DNA of 64,000 bases from contig JALFLW010000085.1 of NCBI GenBank assembly GCA_022774505.1, positions 23,728 to 87,727 on the forward strand, written 5' to 3'. Under the pieces are notes generated by a model. The model saw only the letters and a program-made list of their open reading frames with translations. It had not been told where the DNA came from and made no database searches. Below are positions 57,132 to 64,000 of this stretch, piece by piece. Positions within the stretch are counted from its first letter, which is position 1, and every line of letters starts with the position of its first letter. The position numbers and the translations under genes are program-made. The DNA is from Lachnospiraceae bacterium (GTDB lineage: Bacteria; Bacillota; Clostridia; Lachnospirales; Lachnospiraceae).

Positions 57132-57348
57132 AACTCTCTCCATCTCTCATATTATCAATGTCTATGCCTATACCACACAGCTTCATGTATAGCATCTGCC
57201 ATAAAATCTTCTGTATGACGACAGACCATCAACCGGAACGTCTGTCTGCAACATTCGCGCAATCAATGGTCTATCCCCTGTAATGATGCTGCAGATCTCT
57301 GCATTGTCATATGCTTTTGGTCCTTACATCATATAATATTCTATTTGA

Positions 57349-59274
<1,926 letters not shown>

Positions 59275-59283
59275 CTATTATGA

Positions 59284-59901
59284 TTAATTTACTACCTTTA
59301 CCATACTGTGGCGGACTACAGAATCCTGATACATATATCCCTTCTGGAGTTCCTCTGCCACGGTTCCGCTTTCCAGTTCATCTGACTCAACAGTCATCAC
59401 TGCATTGTGGAAATTCGGATCAAATTCCTGTCCAACTGCCTCGATCGGCTTTACTCCGATCTCATCCAGAGCACCAAGCATCTGCTTGTAAACAAGTTCT
59501 ACACCGTCAGCAAATGGTGTACCCTTTTCCTCCTCCGGCATAGATGCCAGACCTCGTTCAAAATTGTCAATTACCGGAAGGATTTTTTCAACAACCGACT
59601 TTGCTCCAATCTCAAACATCTGGCTCTTTTCCTTTTCGGAACGCTTTCTAAAATTTTCAAACTCTGCCAGCTGACGCATTCTTGCATCCTCCAGCTCTGC
59701 AATCTTTTCTTCCAGCTTGGAAGATTTCTTTTTGCCAAAAATTGATTTCTTCTCTTCTTTATCCTCCTCAGCTGCGGTTTCCTGCTCCTTAACCTCCTCA
59801 GAGGTTTCCTCTGTCACCTCGCTGTCCTTCACAGTCTCTTCTGTGTTTTCTGTCATCTTCTCTTCTGTCATTTCCTGATTTGTTTCTTTCTCCTGACTCA
59901 C
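59284..59901 (-). CDS. grpE: Nucleotide exchange factor GrpE
   Basis: Releases ADP from DnaK. 205 aa. A very acidic N-terminal ~50 residues, a coiled-coil dimer helix (LAEFENFRKRSEKEKSQM), and the C-terminal beta domain ending YMYQDSVVRHSMVKVV. GTG start with GAGGTGG six nt upstream. Confidence 0.95.
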   Translation of the reverse strand: MSQEKETNQEMTEEKMTENTEETVKDSEVTEETSEEVKEQETAAEEDKEEKKSIFGKKKSSKLEEKIAELEDARMRQLAEFENFRKRSEKEKSQMFEIGAKSVVEKILPVIDNFERGLASMPEEEKGTPFADGVELVYKQMLGALDEIGVKPIEAVGQEFDPNFHNAVMTVESDELESGTVAEELQKGYMYQDSVVRHSMVKVVN

Positions 59902-59935
59902 CTTCTACCACCTCTCTAAGCCTCTGACTGACGGC

Positions 59936-60976
59936 CTATTTATTATCTTTAAATATGTCATCTAACTGCTCCATCATGGATTGCAGTGTAGCAACCACCT
60001 TGTCATAATCCATTCTCTTAGGTCCCACGATACCGACCTTTCCGTAAACACCATCATCGATACGGTAGGTTGCAGTGACCAAAGAACAGTCTTTCATGGA
60101 TTCTACCTGTGTCTCTCCACCAATGTATACCTGGATCGCATGGTTGTCATCCTTGCTCTGGCTGACAGGCTCCTGCTCGATCCATTGATTCAGAGCCTTT
60201 TTTTCTTCAAAAGCACTTAGGATCTGTGCCGCATTTGATTTATCTGCCAGCTCCGGATACTTCAGGATATTTGTAGCACCACTCGTATAGATTTCCAGAT
60301 CCTCATCCTCTGTCAATGCATTTCCGATGATCTCCAGCACCGAATCGATCACACTGTTATGTGTTCCCATCTGCTCCTTGATTTTTTGGATCACCGCCAG
60401 ATTCATATCCATCACATCGAGACCATTTAATGTTGTATTCATAATGAAGTTTAACCTGAGAAGCGTTTCCTGATCCATGGCATCCTTCATCTGAATCATT
60501 TTATTTTTTACTACATTGTTATCAAGTACGATCACTGCCAAAAGATTACTGTCATCTACCAAAGTCAGCTGAATAAACTTGACTTTTTTTGATGCATACC
60601 GTGGCCCCGAAACCATCGTTGCATAATTTGTATTTACTGCCAGAAGCTTCGCCACACTCCTTAACAGGTCATCAATCTTTCCTGCCTTTTCCTCCAGCTC
60701 AGCCTTCATATCATGCACTTCCTGTGCCTTATCATCAAGCATCGTATCAACATAAAGACGATATCCCTTATCAGAAGGAATACGCCCCGCAGATGTATGA
60801 GGCTGTAAAATGTATCCCATCTCCTCCAGATCAGACATCTCATTTCGGATGGTAGCGGAACTTAGATTCAGATCTGAGTACTTGGAAATCGTTCTGGATC
60901 CCACCGGCTCACCCGTCTCTAAATACGTCCGGATGATTGCCTGAAGTATTTTAAGTTTTCTCTCATCCAGCTCCAA
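59936..60976 (-). CDS. hrcA: Heat-inducible transcription repressor HrcA
   Basis: Represses this operon by binding CIRCE; activity depends on GroE/DnaK status in relatives. ~346 aa. N-terminal winged helix with LDERKLKILQAIIRTYLETG, GSRTISK and NLSSATIRNEM. The start is a TTG at 60974-60976: AAAGGAG lies six nt before it, and the protein then begins exactly as HrcA family members do. The longer GTG frame (61009) would start inside the CIRCE operator. Confidence 0.95.
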   Translation of the reverse strand: MELDERKLKILQAIIRTYLETGEPVGSRTISKYSDLNLSSATIRNEMSDLEEMGYILQPHTSAGRIPSDKGYRLYVDTMLDDKAQEVHDMKAELEEKAGKIDDLLRSVAKLLAVNTNYATMVSGPRYASKKVKFIQLTLVDDSNLLAVIVLDNNVVKNKMIQMKDAMDQETLLRLNFIMNTTLNGLDVMDMNLAVIQKIKEQMGTHNSVIDSVLEIIGNALTEDEDLEIYTSGATNILKYPELADKSNAAQILSAFEEKKALNQWIEQEPVSQSKDDNHAIQVYIGGETQVESMKDCSLVTATYRIDDGVYGKVGIVGPKRMDYDKVVATLQSMMEQLDDIFKDNK

Positions 60977-61002
60977 ACTATCACTCCTTTGTTTTTGATT
61001 TG

Positions 61003-61029
61003 TTAGCACTCTTTGAGATGGAGTGCTAA
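61003..61029. promoter_or_regulatory. CIRCE operator
   Basis: TTAGCACTC and GAGTGCTAA separated by 9 bp: a perfect match to the CIRCE consensus. Lies in the hrcA leader, downstream of the promoter. Confidence 0.97.
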
Positions 61030-61041
61030 CATCTAATTAGT

Positions 61042-61070
61042 AAGATATCACTATCATTTTTTATTGTCAA
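61042..61070 (-). promoter_or_regulatory. Sigma-A promoter of the hrcA operon
   Basis: Minus-strand TTGACA (61065-61070), 17-bp spacer, TATCTT (61042-61047), with CIRCE 12 bp downstream of the -10 element, the usual arrangement. Confidence 0.85.
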
Positions 61071-61151
61071 GATATTTTTGCTAATTTTTTCGGTTTTTTT
61101 TATGTTTCCTGAAAATTAGCCGACATATATAATATGATGTACGAGTCAAAA

Positions 61152-61191
61152 GCAGATAGCAATGTATGTTTACATACAAATTGCTATCTGC
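61152..61191. repeat. Long inverted repeat upstream of the FliK-like gene
   Basis: GCAGATAGCAATGTATGT faces ACATACAAATTGCTATCTGC across a two-base centre, with a two-base asymmetry: about 17-18 pairs. The centre reads TGTTTACA. On the minus strand TTTT follows, but no minus-strand gene lies upstream, so a terminator role is unlikely. Confidence 0.85.
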
Positions 61192-61225
61192 CGGCTTAGC
61201 TCGCCAAACACCGACAAGCAGAAGA

Positions 61226-61238
61226 TTTGTTTACAAAT
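61226..61238. repeat. Palindrome just before the FliK-like gene
   Basis: ATTTGTTTACAAAT-type palindrome (61225/6-61238) whose core TGTTTACA is identical to the centre of the inverted repeat 61 bp upstream. Possible operator pair; it lies ~25 bp before the ATG. Confidence 0.6.
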
Positions 61239-61263
61239 ATGAAACATAGAAATGAGGAACATT

Positions 61264-63552
61264 ATGGCAGATCCGATCATTACATCCACAAATACAGGAA
61301 ACCGCAGAAATAACATGACCATGACAAATCAGCAGAATGCTGCACGCAATAACCCCGGCCAGATCACCCGTTCCGTAGGACAGATGAGCAGCTACGGTGT
61401 TGCCCAAAGCGGCATGAACCAGATCCGTCAGGGTGATGTGATCCGTGGAGAAATTTCCGATCTTCGCAACAACGAGATCACCATTACATTGGAAAATAAT
61501 ACTCTGATCAAGGGACAGATTGCAGACAGTTCCTCCCTCTCCATCGGACAGACGGCTGCTTTTCGTCTCTCATCTGTTTCACCATCCGGCATCCTCCTGG
61601 ATGCCATTCCAAACAGCTTCACAGAGACGGAATTAACTCTGATCAATAAAGCTCTGGAAGAAGCTTCTCTGCCGGCCACAGAGCGCAACCAATCCGCTGT
61701 CAAGGCATTAATGGACAATCTGATGCCAATCAACAAACAATCGATCCAGCAATTGATGCAGCAGGCATATGACCTTGGCACTGATGATATGGAAACACTG
61801 TGTCTGATGAACCGAAAACAATACGAAGTAACTCCCGACAGCGTGGCACAATTCAGTGCATATCGAAACGGTGCCCATTCTCTTCTTTCCAGAGCAGAAA
61901 CATTCGCAGCACAGATTCCACAGCTTTTGGAAACCTTATCTGAAAACGGTCCCTCCAATATCGTGGCGATGTTTGGCGAAAGACTTTTAGCAATCGCCCT
62001 GCCGGAAAGTGTATCATCTGAGCGTTTTTCACAATCTCAAGGCAATCCTTTGATCAACAGTTCCGGCTATTTTGTCTCCTCTACTGCCCTGTCAGATATT
62101 CCAACAATCGCTGACCTGTCCGAGCCGGAGTTTACCTCCTTAAAGGAGCTTCTTTCCGAAACACCGCTGACCGAAGAACAATTACAGCAATTTCAGACCG
62201 GCTCCATGTCTCAAAAGGATGCCGCTGTACTGATTCAAAAAGCAATTGCCGGCAATACGATCTCTCTGCCGGAAAACTGTCCGAATGCAGAGCTGCAGGC
62301 GAAGTCCGAGGAAATTTTGCAGCTTATACAGCCCCAGGCAGAAGCTGCCACTAACACTGCAGACGGCACTGCCACTCTTGGCACACTTGCTGCAGAAAGA
62401 GGCAACTCTGCGGATAATGCGGCAAATACAGATATCCCTGCTGTCACCGAAGCCGGTCAGGATGCAGATACCAACGGGATATCCGAAACAGCGGCAGATG
62501 CACTGTTATCCGGAGCTGCCGGTGAAATGGAAAATACGGACAAGGATGCCTCTGTCCGTTCCCTCGCCGGCCGTTTCTTTCATAATCTGTCCGATGCTGC
62601 CAAAACATCCTTCCAGAATATTAATGAAATATTAGCAGCTCCTCACGAAAGTTCTGCAAATGTAACGCATACCCCTTCCGTGATCGACACTCTGCTAAAT
62701 AACATTACTTCGTATGGCAGAGAACATGATCAATTATTCACTGTATTAAATCCGCAGGAACGCACAGAGCTTGCCGGACATCTGCAGAATATGTCTGTTG
62801 ACCATGAAACTATCTCCCTCATCCTTTCCGGAGATGCCACAGCTAAGGATACCCTTGCCGGTATAAAAGATGCCATCTCCAAGACAGACAGCGCTTTAGT
62901 ACAGAATCTATTTCAGACAGAAGCTTTCCAGAAGCTTTTCCATAATGTTCTTATGGAAAACTTTACAATTACTCCGCATAAGCTGGCAAAAAACGGAGAA
63001 ATGGATTCCTTCTATGATTCTATGGAGCAGAAAATGAACTCTTTTGAAACATTGATAAGTAGCACTCTGTCCGGAGATGATTCCAGTCATCTTTCCGGAC
63101 AGGCTCACGACATGCAGAGTAATATTGATTTTATGAAATCCCTAAATGAGGCCTTTTCTTATATGCAGCTTCCTCTTAAGCTGCAAAATCAAAATGCCCA
63201 CGGAGACCTCTATGTCTACACAAAAAAAGATAAATTAAAGAGGGACCCGCAAAAGCTCAGTCTGATGCTCCATCTGGAAATGGAGCACCTTGGCACCGTA
63301 AACATCCGTCTGGAAAAGGATCACCAGAATATCAGAGCAGATTTCCATCTGGATCAGGAAGCATCCCTTCATCTGATCGAACGCAATACCCATCTGCTGC
63401 AGGATTCTCTTGCTGAAAAAGGCTATACCTGCCAGATACAAGTACAGCCTCTTACACAAACCGAAACACCGGTTCAGGATTTTCTTAATACAAAGGTGAC
63501 ACCGTCTGCTTCTCATGAAATGAAGAGGTTCTCCTTTGATATCCGGGCATGA
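61264..63552 (+). CDS. FliK-like flagellar hook-length control domain protein (DUF6240-type)
   Basis: ~762 aa. N-terminal region with QIRQGDVIRGEISDLRNNEI and TLIKGQIADSSSLSIGQ (a beta-domain shared with flagellar hook-length proteins), a long mostly helical, Ser/Ala/Thr-rich middle, and a C-terminal ~130-residue segment resembling the Flg_hook domain (LSLMLHLEMEHLGTVNIRLE, then LLQDSLAEKGYTCQI). ATG 61264 is chosen, with GAGGAAC just upstream, over an ATG four codons earlier inside that site. It stands alone, divergent from hrcA; the YlqH-like FlhB C-terminal gene often found after such genes is absent. Function as a second hook ruler is inference. Confidence 0.75.
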   Translation: MADPIITSTNTGNRRNNMTMTNQQNAARNNPGQITRSVGQMSSYGVAQSGMNQIRQGDVIRGEISDLRNNEITITLENNTLIKGQIADSSSLSIGQTAAFRLSSVSPSGILLDAIPNSFTETELTLINKALEEASLPATERNQSAVKALMDNLMPINKQSIQQLMQQAYDLGTDDMETLCLMNRKQYEVTPDSVAQFSAYRNGAHSLLSRAETFAAQIPQLLETLSENGPSNIVAMFGERLLAIALPESVSSERFSQSQGNPLINSSGYFVSSTALSDIPTIADLSEPEFTSLKELLSETPLTEEQLQQFQTGSMSQKDAAVLIQKAIAGNTISLPENCPNAELQAKSEEILQLIQPQAEAATNTADGTATLGTLAAERGNSADNAANTDIPAVTEAGQDADTNGISETAADALLSGAAGEMENTDKDASVRSLAGRFFHNLSDAAKTSFQNINEILAAPHESSANVTHTPSVIDTLLNNITSYGREHDQLFTVLNPQERTELAGHLQNMSVDHETISLILSGDATAKDTLAGIKDAISKTDSALVQNLFQTEAFQKLFHNVLMENFTITPHKLAKNGEMDSFYDSMEQKMNSFETLISSTLSGDDSSHLSGQAHDMQSNIDFMKSLNEAFSYMQLPLKLQNQNAHGDLYVYTKKDKLKRDPQKLSLMLHLEMEHLGTVNIRLEKDHQNIRADFHLDQEASLHLIERNTHLLQDSLAEKGYTCQIQVQPLTQTETPVQDFLNTKVTPSASHEMKRFSFDIRA

Positions 63553-64000
63553 CTTTTTCTCCTTTCTGCACCCAGACCGATCCATAAATCCGCCCCCTTA
63601 TACCCAATTTAGATGCTTTCCTTTGCTTTATCCCCAAATCGGATATTTTATCAAACATCTCGAGCCTTCTGCACCAGCTTTTCAAAGGACTCCGCAAACC
63701 GTTCATCATCCCCTGCCGTTCTTTTTCCAGATTCTTTCATATGTTTTTTTAGAACTTTTTCATGCTTTTTTGATCAGATGATGCTTCCTCTTTCACTTCA
63801 CCATTCCCGAATTGCTTCTGTATTCTTCATTTAACTGTCTCAGCTCTTTCTCTCCATTGATATATGGCTCATAGAAGGAATCTACCGCACCTCCCCCAAG
63901 ATTATCGTGTCATGCGTCGAATTATTGTTCCCACCTACGGCAACTTTACCGCAGATTAAATTCAGCTTTTCCTATATATTGTCTATCTTAGCGTGCTGTT
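63553..64000. other. No intact gene; minus-strand protein-like fragments in different frames
   Basis: No frame spans this 448-bp end region. The minus strand holds short protein-like stretches in different frames, such as one ending ERFAESFEKLVQKARDV at 63651 and one beginning DSFYEPYINGEKELRQL near 63883, with stops and phase changes between them. This looks like a decayed gene or the frayed 3' part of something outside the window. I see no terminator for the FliK-like gene. Confidence 0.35.

Noticed and set aside
57263..57310. 15-codon frame with AAGGA between dnaK and dnaJ
   Set aside because: Too short to judge; no family and no coupling to dnaJ.
61105..61130. Sigma-D promoter for the FliK-like gene
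   Set aside because: GCCGACAT resembles the -10 element, but no TAAA lies at the required distance.
61428..61958. Minus-strand open frame of 176 codons
   Set aside because: Antisense shadow of the FliK-like gene; no ribosome site and no family resemblance.
63967..63981. Third copy of the dispersed repeat (15 bp identical to the end of copy A)
   Set aside because: Only the AT-rich TTTTCCTATATATTG matches; the core ATGCAATAGC is not nearby. Could be chance or cut by the window edge.

Overview
The window reads as chromosome of a motile, endospore-forming, Gram-positive anaerobe of the Clostridia, most likely Lachnospiraceae (Roseburia-like); the species cannot be named from sequence alone. Reasons: low to moderate GC, strong AGGAGG ribosome sites, a Bacillus/Clostridium-order fla/che operon with FliY, CheC and CheD, the spoIIGA-sigE-sigG cluster, HrcA/CIRCE control of dnaK, and a eukaryotic-type HisA known from some Clostridia. 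Nearly everything is on the minus strand; only two real genes (52293-52715 and 61264-63552) are on the plus strand.

Right to left (direction of transcription): 54.5-61.3 kb holds hrcA-grpE-dnaK-dnaJ behind a perfect CIRCE operator, then a lone, GC-richer enolase. 46.8-54.1 kb is envelope and transport: a MATE exporter, a small acidic plus-strand protein, a two-gene polysaccharide/teichoic-acid-type ABC exporter with an L,D-transpeptidase, and an LtaS-like sulfatase. 43.4-46.7 kb is the sporulation/housekeeping block spoIIGA-sigE-sigG-ylmC-nrdR. 37.7-43.3 kb is comM-dprA-topA-codY, which leads straight into the motility operon as in Bacillus subtilis.

4-37.6 kb is one nearly gapless flagellar/chemotaxis operon: flgB-flgC-fliE-fliF-fliG-fliH-fliI-fliJ-ylxF-fliK-flgD-TIGR02530-flgE, an internal terminator and a dispersed repeat, then flbD-motA-motB-fliL-fliM-fliY-fliO-fliP-fliQ-fliR-flhB-flhA-flhF-flhG-cheB-cheA-cheW-cheC-cheD, a small membrane protein, sigD, and a poorly known tail (FapA/DUF342, a charged Gln-rich protein, a membrane-anchored coiled-coil DUF6115 protein, a truncated MltG-like protein) with hisA translationally coupled at its end. 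It encodes basal body, motor, export apparatus, hook and most signalling proteins; cheY and cheR are not in the window, nor are flagellin or the cap and hook-junction genes. A SleB-type hydrolase and a partial glnS close the left end. A second FliK-like gene sits alone at 61-63.5 kb, divergent from hrcA.

I see no CRISPR array, prophage, IS element, rRNA or tRNA. The least explained things are the operon-tail module, a dispersed noncoding repeat present twice (25.2 and 54.3 kb), a spoIIG-like promoter with a 21-bp spacer followed by a three-codon leader frame, and the FliK-like gene preceded by two palindromes sharing TGTTTACA.
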